Translations under genes and position numbers: made by a program
Shown: piece by piece, positions 36,436 to 44,386 of the stretch
How positions within the stretch are numbered: the stretch's first letter is position 1
Layout of the letters: every line of letters begins with the position of its first letter
Notes under the pieces: model-generated
What the model saw: only the letters and a program-made list of their open reading frames with translations
Database searches by the model: none
What the model was told of the DNA's origin: nothing
From: a bacterium
GTDB taxonomy: Bacteria; Zhuqueibacterota; Zhuqueibacteria; Residuimicrobiales; Krinioviventaceae
Direction of reading: 5' to 3'
DNA: 64,000 bases
NCBI GenBank assembly: GCA_029561455.1
Contig: JAKQIY010000013.1
Location: forward strand, 124,001-188,000

Positions 36436-37923
36436 ATGCAAAAACAATTATATTTTATAATTATCCTTACAGTACTGTTCATCGGGAACTGCACCCGGAC
36501 ACAGACAAACAAAGCTTTGCATAGTTATTCAACTGCGCCTGTTACCGCAGAAAGTGTGCGCGAAGGTCTGGTTTTGCAAATGTCATTTGATCGTGATGAA
36601 ACAGCCGCGCAAACGGTTACCGACGCCAGTGGACGGGCTAACCACGGCATACCTTACGGCGTCAAGTGGACTGCCGCCGGCATAAAGGGCGGCGCTTATG
36701 AATTCACTGCTGATGGCAACCGGATAGAAATCCCCAATAACGCATCGCTGAACCCCGGACAATTTACACTGGCGGCATGGATCAAAACATCTGTGCAGGA
36801 TGACAAGTGGCGGCGTATTTTCGACAAGTCCTATACCGATGGTTTTGCTATGAGTATCGCTTCCGATTGGGAAGGTAACCATTGGAGCGGCCAGGCTTGT
36901 CTGGAAATTGCCCCTGGTTCACACTTTAGCCTGACAAGAAGTATGGTTGCCGATGGACAATGGCATCAGGTGGTCGCCACGTTTGACGGCAGGGAACAGT
37001 TGTTTTTTGTGGATGGACTTCCTGAAGGTATGCCGTTACAATGGGATTCTACCGGGCAAGTCGGCAAGACTGACTTTAACCTGTTCATAGGCTGCAATCT
37101 GGATAAAAACGTCTCCTTTCGCGGCGTGATTGATGAACCGATGGTCTGGAGCCGGGCGCTTTCGGTCAGGGAAGTCGCATTCCTCTACGGGACGTATCCT
37201 GCCGTCAATAAAGAATCCGGCAACCGATCCGAATCAGTCACTAAAAATGACACTCCCATAAAAGAACTGGCAAATGTTATCCATCTCAGTGATAACGATG
37301 TTCGTTTTAAAACCGCTGCTGGAACTATCATACTTGTCGATCCGGTAACCTTTCCTACCGATGAATTTGCGGCCAGGACCGGCATGGTAAAGCCGGACTT
37401 GATTCTTATTACCCATTCTCATAGCGATCATTTTCAGCCGACAATGCTTTTAGAATATATGAAACTCAATCCCAAGGCTTTTTTAGCAGGTCCGGCAGAT
37501 GTAGTAAGAATGATCGGAGCAAAGGGAATTAACGCTCAAGAGATTAAGCCGGATCAAGATTACTCTATGGCAGGCGTCAAGTTTAAAGCTGTTCCCGCAT
37601 ACTTTGAAGATCACCACCCCAAATCAAACGGATGGGTTGGCTATATCCTGCAGTTGGACGGAGTAAGCTATTATGTAACAGGCGACACCCAGCCGCTCCC
37701 TGAAATGGCGAATCTCAAGGTGGATGTGCTGATGCCTCTGTTGTTTGGCTGCGGCGGCAATCTCGACCAGGCGGTAAAATTGGCGGAATTGACTCGTGCG
37801 CCAATCGTTGTCCCGGTTCATCACAGCGGTCAGGAAGGGACGATAAAACAGTATATTGCCAAGTTACCGGATGGCGTTCGAGGTTATTATTATCTGAATG
37901 GAGAAATTGTAACAACAAAATAA
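36436..37923 (+). CDS. LamG-domain and metallo-beta-lactamase-fold lipoprotein
   Basis: 495 residues. Signal peptide with a possible lipobox FIGNC (Cys19; Asn at -1 is unusual). Residues ~42-255 form a LamG/concanavalin-like jellyroll (GLVLQMSFDRDETAAQ, FTLAAWIKTS, WHQVVATFDG, GVIDEPMVWSRALSVREV). Residues ~278-495 form an UlaG-like metallo-hydrolase domain with the metal motif HSHSDH at 327-332 and later YVTGDTQ and VVPVHHSG. It may be an exported lactonase or phosphodiesterase tethered to a glycan by its lectin-like domain; substrate unknown. AAAGGA precedes the ATG. Confidence 0.85.
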   Translation: MQKQLYFIIILTVLFIGNCTRTQTNKALHSYSTAPVTAESVREGLVLQMSFDRDETAAQTVTDASGRANHGIPYGVKWTAAGIKGGAYEFTADGNRIEIPNNASLNPGQFTLAAWIKTSVQDDKWRRIFDKSYTDGFAMSIASDWEGNHWSGQACLEIAPGSHFSLTRSMVADGQWHQVVATFDGREQLFFVDGLPEGMPLQWDSTGQVGKTDFNLFIGCNLDKNVSFRGVIDEPMVWSRALSVREVAFLYGTYPAVNKESGNRSESVTKNDTPIKELANVIHLSDNDVRFKTAAGTIILVDPVTFPTDEFAARTGMVKPDLILITHSHSDHFQPTMLLEYMKLNPKAFLAGPADVVRMIGAKGINAQEIKPDQDYSMAGVKFKAVPAYFEDHHPKSNGWVGYILQLDGVSYYVTGDTQPLPEMANLKVDVLMPLLFGCGGNLDQAVKLAELTRAPIVVPVHHSGQEGTIKQYIAKLPDGVRGYYYLNGEIVTTK

Positions 37924-38054
37924 CGCTGATACAAATTAACGTTATCATTCAAAGTGAGAAGGAGCTATATCGCACATAATGAATAAGTATATTACAGCTT
38001 GTGAACTGATTTTCGATTCACAAACACCTTATAATAAAGACAAGGCAGCGTATC

Positions 38055-38990
38055 ATGAAAAAACTAGTACTTTTATTTATATTTATATTTAACAGTATTT
38101 TATTCGCCCAGGATTTTCCTGTTATAAGCGGCGATTATTTGGGACAAACCCCACCGGGCGATACTCCGGTAGTTTTTGCCCGGGGTATTATTTCGGATAT
38201 ATACCAGCAGCACGGCGCGCCGTCGTTTACTCCTGACGGCAACCAGGTGTTCTGGCAAACCAACCGCCGGCCAAAAGATGAAAACGGCGAGTGGCTTACT
38301 ATTCCCATGACCATGCGGCGCGTCGGCGGCGTTTGGACTCAACCGGAGAAGGCGCTGTACGATCAGACAGTGTTTTCCCCCGACGGTAAACGACATTATT
38401 ATCCCGGCAATGACGGTCAAGGTCCCTTTTATAAAGAACGACAGGGTGATAGTTGGAGCAAACCGGTTAATCTCAATCTTGTTGCCCGCTTTCCGGAATT
38501 GCAGCTTGCCACTTTTCTTTCATTTACCAATAATGGTACACTTTATTTTGTGGCTCATTCGGATGGATTGTGGGCTAATATAGGTATTTACCGTTCCGAA
38601 TTTGTTAATAGCGAATATACGAAACCCGAACCGCTGCCGCAAAGCATCAACCTGCCTCCTTACCGGGAATGGACGCCATTCATCGCCCCGGACGAGAGTT
38701 ACCTGATCTTTTGTTCAACCCGTGGCCTCCCCGAATCCGACCAGGGCGATCTTTTTATCTGCTTCAGGTTAGCTGATAGGAGTTGGACCGAACCTGTTAA
38801 TATGGGCGCCCCGATCAATACCGGGCAACTGGAACGATTTCCAACCGTATCACCGGACGGTAAATACTTGTTCTTTACACGGGATACGGAAGGCTTTGAT
38901 GAGGATGTTTACTGGGTTAGCACCACAGTGATTGAACAAATTAAGACAAAGGTAAAAGAGGTTTTACACCCTGAACAAGATAACAAGTAA
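38055..38990 (+). CDS. PD40 beta-propeller secreted protein
   Basis: 311 residues, signal peptide ending LFAQ. From Tyr28 (YLGQTPPGDTPVVFARGI) the whole protein matches the second propeller of the 845-residue protein at 32134-34671, including the ends DVYWVSTTVIEQIK and DIYWVSSAVIDSLK. PD40 units read SPDGKRHYY, APDESYLIFCSTR and SPDGKYLFFTRDT. No sorting tail is present, so it is probably periplasmic, while its relative is sent to the surface. No enzymatic motif is seen. It lies 131 bases after the LamG-hydrolase gene. Confidence 0.85.
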   Translation: MKKLVLLFIFIFNSILFAQDFPVISGDYLGQTPPGDTPVVFARGIISDIYQQHGAPSFTPDGNQVFWQTNRRPKDENGEWLTIPMTMRRVGGVWTQPEKALYDQTVFSPDGKRHYYPGNDGQGPFYKERQGDSWSKPVNLNLVARFPELQLATFLSFTNNGTLYFVAHSDGLWANIGIYRSEFVNSEYTKPEPLPQSINLPPYREWTPFIAPDESYLIFCSTRGLPESDQGDLFICFRLADRSWTEPVNMGAPINTGQLERFPTVSPDGKYLFFTRDTEGFDEDVYWVSTTVIEQIKTKVKEVLHPEQDNK

Positions 38991-39062
38991 TATATTTTCA
39001 GATTGATTACAATTGCGAACGAATTATATCATTTTAATAAAACACCCGGGAGATTGTTAACT

Positions 39063-40451
39063 ATGACTAGAATCAGTTTATTATGCTATAGTGTTTTTTT
39101 TCTTCTTTTGTCGTCATTATGTTTTTCCCAACATGCCACATTCCAGGGCTTGGGTGATTTCCCGGGCGGGTCATTTGAGAGCAGCGCGCAAAGCGTCAGC
39201 GCCGATGGCGCAGTTGTGACTGGTTATAGTAATGCAGAATCCGGTTCACAGGCTTTCATGTGGACGGAGAACACCGGTATGGTTAGCCTGGGAAATCTGC
39301 CTGACAACAGTTTTAAAGCCAGTTGGGCGAACAGTATTTCAGCAGATGGTAAAGTGATTGTCGGTTATGGAGACCCGGTTGGCGACGGGTGGAATTCCTA
39401 TAAAGGCTTTATCTGGACGGCTACTAATGGCATGAGCTTGACCGGCAGTCTTGACGGCGCCGGGCGCTCTATGGCATTTGATGTTTCTGCAGATGGCTCG
39501 GTGGTGGTCGGCGATGGCGGTCAGCAAGCATTCCGTTGGCAACAAAGCGAAGGAATTACCGGGCTTGGCACATTACCGGGTAAACCGAACAGCCGGGCTG
39601 TTGCCGTTTCCGCCGATGGTATGGTAGCAACCGGTTCGAGTTATAATTCTACATGGACATCTGAAGAAACCTTTCGCTGGACACAGGATGGCGGCATACA
39701 GGGATTGGGATTTTTGTCCGGAACAAGTAACAGTTTTCCTAATGCCATTTCCCCGGATGGGTCTGTCATAGCCGGCACCAGCGCTTCCTCATCCCGCGCG
39801 TATGCCTATCGCTGGACGGCAAGCACCGGTATGGTCAACATTGGCAACTTGCCCGGAGCCTATACTACCCATCCCGGAGGAGTATCACAAAATGGCGAGA
39901 TTATCGTTGGCGGCAGTTATGTGAATATGTCCAACGGCCAGGCGTTTATATGGGATTCAGTTAACAAAATGCGCAACCTGAAAACTGTTTTGCAAACGGA
40001 ATATGGCCTGGATTTAACCGGTTGGACGTTACAAAGCGCCAGTGATATTACTCCCGATGGCAATGTCATTGTCGGTTGGGGTGTAAATCCCTCCGGCCAA
40101 CAGGAAGCTTTCCGGGTGGCGCTTGATACAACCCGAACCTTACTCCGGGAGGGGCAACGTACAGTTGGCCCTGTTGATTTCAAGTTGAGACAAAACTACC
40201 CCAATCCGTTTAATCCAATAACAGCTATCAGTTATCAGCTTGGAGTTAATTGCATTGTCAAATTACAAATTTATAATACCATTGGAAAAGAAATAAAAAC
40301 CCTTGTTGATTCGTATCAAAACGCGGGTGAACATGTAGTAGAATGGAATGGAACGGATCATACCAGTAAACCGGTTTGCTCGGGAGTTTATCTTTATTCA
40401 CTGGTCTCAAATGAAATCAACCTGCAAGGGAAAATGATTTTAATTCGCTAG
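39063..40451 (+). CDS. HAF-repeat secreted protein with T9SS sorting domain
   Basis: 462 residues from the ATG at 39063, where the signal peptide MTRISLLCYSVFFLLLSSLC begins. About seven repeats follow the HAF pattern: GLGDFPGG...S.A..VSADG.VV.GY......AF.WT...GM..LG.LP. These are extracellular repeats of unknown role that likely form a propeller. Residues 377-462 (QNYPNPFNPITAISYQL ... GKMILIR) are a type A sorting domain close in DNA to those at 34.4 and 35.4 kb. It goes to the surface via T9SS. Confidence 0.88.
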   Translation: MTRISLLCYSVFFLLLSSLCFSQHATFQGLGDFPGGSFESSAQSVSADGAVVTGYSNAESGSQAFMWTENTGMVSLGNLPDNSFKASWANSISADGKVIVGYGDPVGDGWNSYKGFIWTATNGMSLTGSLDGAGRSMAFDVSADGSVVVGDGGQQAFRWQQSEGITGLGTLPGKPNSRAVAVSADGMVATGSSYNSTWTSEETFRWTQDGGIQGLGFLSGTSNSFPNAISPDGSVIAGTSASSSRAYAYRWTASTGMVNIGNLPGAYTTHPGGVSQNGEIIVGGSYVNMSNGQAFIWDSVNKMRNLKTVLQTEYGLDLTGWTLQSASDITPDGNVIVGWGVNPSGQQEAFRVALDTTRTLLREGQRTVGPVDFKLRQNYPNPFNPITAISYQLGVNCIVKLQIYNTIGKEIKTLVDSYQNAGEHVVEWNGTDHTSKPVCSGVYLYSLVSNEINLQGKMILIR

Positions 40452-40609
40452 GAAAAAAATAAAGAAATTTTTCAAGACTTTTTATTTTATTAATCAGGGC
40501 ATTAAAAAAACTTGGTGTAATAACTAAAAATTTCGTATAATTAATTTTACAGGAACCTTATTAAATATGTAAATTAACATGTTAATTATCAATAGCGAAA
40601 GGAAATAAA

Positions 40610-41893
40610 ATGAGTTATTACCGGGTTATTTGCCATAAACTTTTTTTTGTCTTGCTAACATTGGTTTTATCATTAATAACGTCGAATCTGTTTGCCCAAC
40701 CATTAGCCGAAGGTCATAACAAATTTTTAGGCTGCATAATAAGCTATAATGTGCCTGCCGATTTTGATGATTACTGGAACCAGGTTACGCCGGAAAATGC
40801 CGGCAAATGGGGTTCTGTGGAAGCTACCCGTAATGTATATAACTGGGATACCCTGGATAAAGCCTATAAGCATTCCCGCGATATGGGTTACCCCTTCCGG
40901 CTGCATGTGCTGGTATGGGGCAAGCAACAGCCCGCCTGGATAACCGATCTCGATTCCCTGGAACAAGCTGAAGAAGTGGAAGAATGGATCATGATGGTCG
41001 GTGACAGGTACCCGGATATTGAATATGTTGAAGTGGTTAACGAAGCCATCGAATGGTCTACTTATGATTACTATCCTTCCTATTACAAAGCGCTGGGCGG
41101 GGAAGGGGAGACCGGCTGGGATTGGGTGATTTGGGCTTTTGAAAAAGCCAGAATTTACTTTCCCAATGCCAAACTCTATCTTAATGAGTACCAGATATTC
41201 GGCGGCAATAAATCCATTACCACATATTTAAAGATCATCAACCTGTTAAAAGAGCGGAATTTGATCGACGGTATATGCGAGCAGGGTCATTTTCTTGAGA
41301 GTACAAGCGCCAAGACCATTCAAACCAAACTGGATAAACTGGCCGAGACCGGTTTACCGATTCAGATTACCGAATTTGACCTGCAGTTTGAGGATGACGC
41401 CCAGCAACTCGCCAAATACCAGGCTATCTTTCCAACTTTATGGCAACATCCTGCTGTGGAAGGCATCACTTTCTGGGGATACAAACAAGGGTCTCTCTGG
41501 CGCACCAACGCGTACCTGGTGCGAACCGACGGCTCGGAACGTCCGGCTTTGGAATGGCTGCGGCAATACCTGACCGAAACCGTGAATGTTAATGATAAAA
41601 CCATCAATTTACCGACCGGGTTCAACTTGAATCAAAATTACCCCAATCCGTTCAATCCGTCGACCAGTATTCATTATTCCTTGTCGAATATAGGTAATGT
41701 GTCGTTAGTCGTTTATAATCTGCAGGGCCGGAAAATCCGCACACTGGAAAATACTGTGAAACAAATCGGGCACTATTCCGTAGTTTGGGATGCAACGGAT
41801 GATAACCGTAATCCGGTTGCTTCCGGTATTTATATATGTGTGCTGAACAACGGTACAACCACCCGGCAGATAAAAATGACGCTGGTGCGGTAA
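40610..41893 (+). CDS. GH10 endo-1,4-beta-xylanase with T9SS sorting domain
   Basis: 427 residues, signal peptide ending NLFAQ. GH10 barrel at ~34-325: NQVTPENAGKWGSVE, FRLHVLVWGKQQPAW, acid/base Glu145 in VVNEAIEW, NEYQIFGG, and nucleophile Glu255 in QITEFDLQ, then EGITFWGYKQG. Both catalytic Glu residues are present, so it should be active on xylan or a related beta-1,4 glycan. Residues ~342-427 form a type A T9SS sorting domain (QNYPNPFNPSTSIHYSL ... KMTLVR), placing it at the cell surface. AAAGGA precedes the ATG. The esterase downstream is a natural partner for acylated xylan. Confidence 0.93.
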   Translation: MSYYRVICHKLFFVLLTLVLSLITSNLFAQPLAEGHNKFLGCIISYNVPADFDDYWNQVTPENAGKWGSVEATRNVYNWDTLDKAYKHSRDMGYPFRLHVLVWGKQQPAWITDLDSLEQAEEVEEWIMMVGDRYPDIEYVEVVNEAIEWSTYDYYPSYYKALGGEGETGWDWVIWAFEKARIYFPNAKLYLNEYQIFGGNKSITTYLKIINLLKERNLIDGICEQGHFLESTSAKTIQTKLDKLAETGLPIQITEFDLQFEDDAQQLAKYQAIFPTLWQHPAVEGITFWGYKQGSLWRTNAYLVRTDGSERPALEWLRQYLTETVNVNDKTINLPTGFNLNQNYPNPFNPSTSIHYSLSNIGNVSLVVYNLQGRKIRTLENTVKQIGHYSVVWDATDDNRNPVASGIYICVLNNGTTTRQIKMTLVR

Positions 41894-42166
41894 CACTGAG
41901 CAAGTATATTATAAGGGCGCATTATATCATAGCCGCTATTATTTAGTGCGTTGTTTTATAACTGCAATTGATTTTTTTCTATAAAACGATATGCAGTTAT
42001 TAAGGATTACAGATAATTCTATTTGAGGTATGCAGAGAAGCGAGTTTTCTTTTCTGCATACCGGTAATTATATAAAACTTTTACACGCAATCCATTTCCA
42101 ATTTATAATTCACAGTTCTATATTTATTTGTCAATCCTTAACCGTAACCCGGAGGCATTTAAGCTA

Positions 42167-43690
42167 ATGAAAAAATTCAAACTGCTTTTTTTACTGGTAA
42201 TAATTTTATCCGGTCATGAGTATTATACGTTTGCCGCGGATAACATTCCCGACCTGTCACAAATCAAGACCGAGCCGGTCAATGTCGGCTATTCTTTCCG
42301 AATACATTCAAATATATTGAATGAAGACCGGCTGATTTATGTCTCCCTGCCGGACGATTACGCTACCAGCAAAAAAAACTATCCTGTTTATTATGCTGTT
42401 GATGGACAATGGGCTTTTGTCCATTCCACCCAGGCCATAGGTTCGTTGTCGGGCAATGATATAATACCGAAAATGATCGTGGTCGCAATTTACACCAACG
42501 ATCACCGCGATTGGGATCTGCTCCCTGTCCGCGATGAACAAACGCACACCGGCGGCGGTGGCGACAAGTTATTGAATTTTATCAAACAAGAATTGATTCC
42601 CTTTATCGATAAAAATTATCGTACTTTTCCATACCGGCTGCTCTCAGGCTCTTCTTACGGCGGGGTGTTTGTTATGCATGCTTTTGTTACGGAACCAAAA
42701 TTATTTAACGGTTTTCTTACTTTGAGTCCCAGCATGTGGTGGAATTACCGGATAATGCTAAAACGCACCGAAGATTTTCTGGTAAAAAATCCCGGCTTGC
42801 AAAACACTTTGTATCTTTCTGTTGCCAATGAAGGATTGAGCATGGGTGTAAATGCGCTTGCTTCTCTTCTGGAAAAAAAAGCACCGGCCGGTTTAGCCTG
42901 GAAGTTTGAAGAATACCCGCAGGAAGTGCATGGCACTATCACTTATAAAAGCACCTTTAACGGCCTTAAATTTGTTTTTGAGGACTGGTTGTCGGAACCG
43001 ATCAATTTCGAAACCAGCGGCGACCTGGTTACCTCTAAAGATACAGTCAAGGTTAAAATCAACAGTTTTAGCAACCAGGTACGTTATACCCTGGATGGTT
43101 CCCAACCAACCATGAATTCCCCGCTGTATGAAAAGCCTTTTGTTTTTACTAAACCAGTTATTGTTCGCGCCATGCCGTTTTACGGCACGGGTTTACCGGG
43201 CCGGGTCGATTCCCTGGTTATCAAAAATATCCCGATCCTGACTGCCGAAACCGGGTTGCCGGTTTTGAAAAGCGGCCTAAAATATGATTATTTTGAAGGC
43301 GACTGGGACCTGCTGCCGGATTTTAAAACCCTGACTCCCGTCAAATCCGGGTTTACAGGCAGTTTCGATATGCAGGAACGCAAGCGGGATGATCTGTATG
43401 CAATACGTTATACCGGCTATATCGATATTCCTGCCGATAATGTTTACACTTTTTTCCTGGTCTCCGATGACGGCAGCCGCCTGCAAATTGGCGATAAAGT
43501 AGTTGTCAACAATGATGGGCTGCATGGCGAAGTTGAAGTGAACGGCAAGATTTATCTGAAACAAGGTAAACATCGCGTAGCTATCCTCTTTTTCCAAAAG
43601 AGCGGCGGATTTGCACTGAATGCAGGTTGGCAATCTGCGGCTATTACCAGGCAACCGATACCGTTTACGGCTTTTTATTATATGGACTAG
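42167..43690 (+). CDS. CE1-like esterase with chitobiase C-terminal and PA14 domains
   Basis: 507 residues from the ATG at 42167 (GGAGG 11 bases upstream; signal peptide ending TFAADN). Residues ~40-280 are an alpha/beta hydrolase of the esterase D/feruloyl esterase type with the nucleophile elbow GSSYG (Ser163), in SGSSYGGVFVMHAF. About 285-360 is a chitobiase/hexosaminidase C-terminal-like domain (VRYTLDGSQPTMNSPLYEKP). About 370-500 is a PA14 domain (DYFEGDWDLLPDF, YTFFLVSDDGSRLQIGDKVV, KQGKHRVAILFFQ), which binds carbohydrate in many glycosidases. It probably removes acyl or aryl esters from a glycan. No sorting tail. It follows the GH10 gene after 273 bases. Confidence 0.88.
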   Translation: MKKFKLLFLLVIILSGHEYYTFAADNIPDLSQIKTEPVNVGYSFRIHSNILNEDRLIYVSLPDDYATSKKNYPVYYAVDGQWAFVHSTQAIGSLSGNDIIPKMIVVAIYTNDHRDWDLLPVRDEQTHTGGGGDKLLNFIKQELIPFIDKNYRTFPYRLLSGSSYGGVFVMHAFVTEPKLFNGFLTLSPSMWWNYRIMLKRTEDFLVKNPGLQNTLYLSVANEGLSMGVNALASLLEKKAPAGLAWKFEEYPQEVHGTITYKSTFNGLKFVFEDWLSEPINFETSGDLVTSKDTVKVKINSFSNQVRYTLDGSQPTMNSPLYEKPFVFTKPVIVRAMPFYGTGLPGRVDSLVIKNIPILTAETGLPVLKSGLKYDYFEGDWDLLPDFKTLTPVKSGFTGSFDMQERKRDDLYAIRYTGYIDIPADNVYTFFLVSDDGSRLQIGDKVVVNNDGLHGEVEVNGKIYLKQGKHRVAILFFQKSGGFALNAGWQSAAITRQPIPFTAFYYMD

Positions 43691-44021
43691 ATATTTAACC
43701 GGTTTACACTGGTAACTGTAAGCATATTGCTTTATAAATACAAATTCAAGATAATTTTCTGTTTTTAATGAAAATAAAATTTATTTGGGAGGTAAAATAT
43801 GTTGTTTTTTATTGCATTTTAAAATTTTGTATTGTATATTAATATGTTAAAAATTAGTACACTGTTTCAAGCTTTTCAGTACAGGTAGTTTTGTTATAGA
43901 ATAACAACTCGTTAAATGAAATTCGCTGCGAATAGTAAACTAGTCAAAGCGATTTTTTTTTGCCTGGAATGCCCGACGACAGACAGTACAAGGAACAAAC
44001 AAAAGTAAAGGATGTAAAAAA
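43691..44021 (+). promoter_or_regulatory. Leader region of cspA with a 7-codon reading frame
   Basis: 331 bases without a conventional gene. It holds a perfect ribosome site GGGAGGT (43787-43793) 5 bases before an ATG (43799) that opens a 7-codon frame, MLFFIAF then TAA (43799-43822). The rest is AT-rich and should contain the promoter and untranslated leader of the cold-shock gene. Whether the small frame is translated cannot be told. Confidence 0.35.
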
Positions 44022-44222
44022 ATGGAAACAGGAAGCGTAAAATGGTTTAACAGCGCAAAAGGTTTTGGCTTTATTACCCGTGAATCTGGCGATGACGTAT
44101 TTGTTCATTTCAAAGCTATTGAAGGTGAAGGCTATAAATCGCTGAATGAAGGCGACCAGGTACGTTTTAATGTCGAAAGTGGCGCAAAGGGCTTACAGGC
44201 TGTCAACGTCTCGAAAATATAA
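44022..44222 (+). CDS. cspA: Cold-shock protein
   Basis: 66 residues, a complete single cold-shock domain. RNP1 is KGFGFITR (about 13-20) and RNP2 is DVFVHF (about 25-30), both intact. Such proteins bind single-stranded RNA and melt secondary structure, acting as RNA chaperones in the cytoplasm, often induced by cold. AAAGGA sits 9 bases before the ATG. It has its own terminator and a long leader, as csp genes commonly do. Which csp paralogue it is cannot be decided here. Confidence 0.95.
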   Translation: METGSVKWFNSAKGFGFITRESGDDVFVHFKAIEGEGYKSLNEGDQVRFNVESGAKGLQAVNVSKI

Positions 44223-44240
44223 GTTTTTACTTGTCTTTTC

Positions 44241-44276
44241 AACCCCGGTTAATGTGTAATTGACCGGGGTTTTTTT
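44241..44276 (+). terminator. Rho-independent terminator of cspA
   Basis: AACCCCGGT (44241-44249) pairs with ACCGGGGTT (44263-44271), followed by TTTTTATTT. Confidence 0.9.
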
Positions 44277-44322
44277 ATTTATACCCGCCAATTTCAAGCT
44301 GCTCTCGATCTTATATCCCATA

Positions 44323-44357
44323 AAATAAAAAATCCCGGGACTGTTAACTCCCGGGAT
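44323..44357 (-). terminator. Rho-independent terminator of tandem CBM9 gene
   Basis: ATCCCGGGA (44332-44340) pairs with TCCCGGGAT (44349-44357); in the minus direction it is followed by TTTTTTATTTTA. It lies 30 bases past the stop of the minus-strand gene. Confidence 0.9.
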
Positions 44358-44386
44358 CGAGGACTAGATTTGATTTTAGCAACTTG

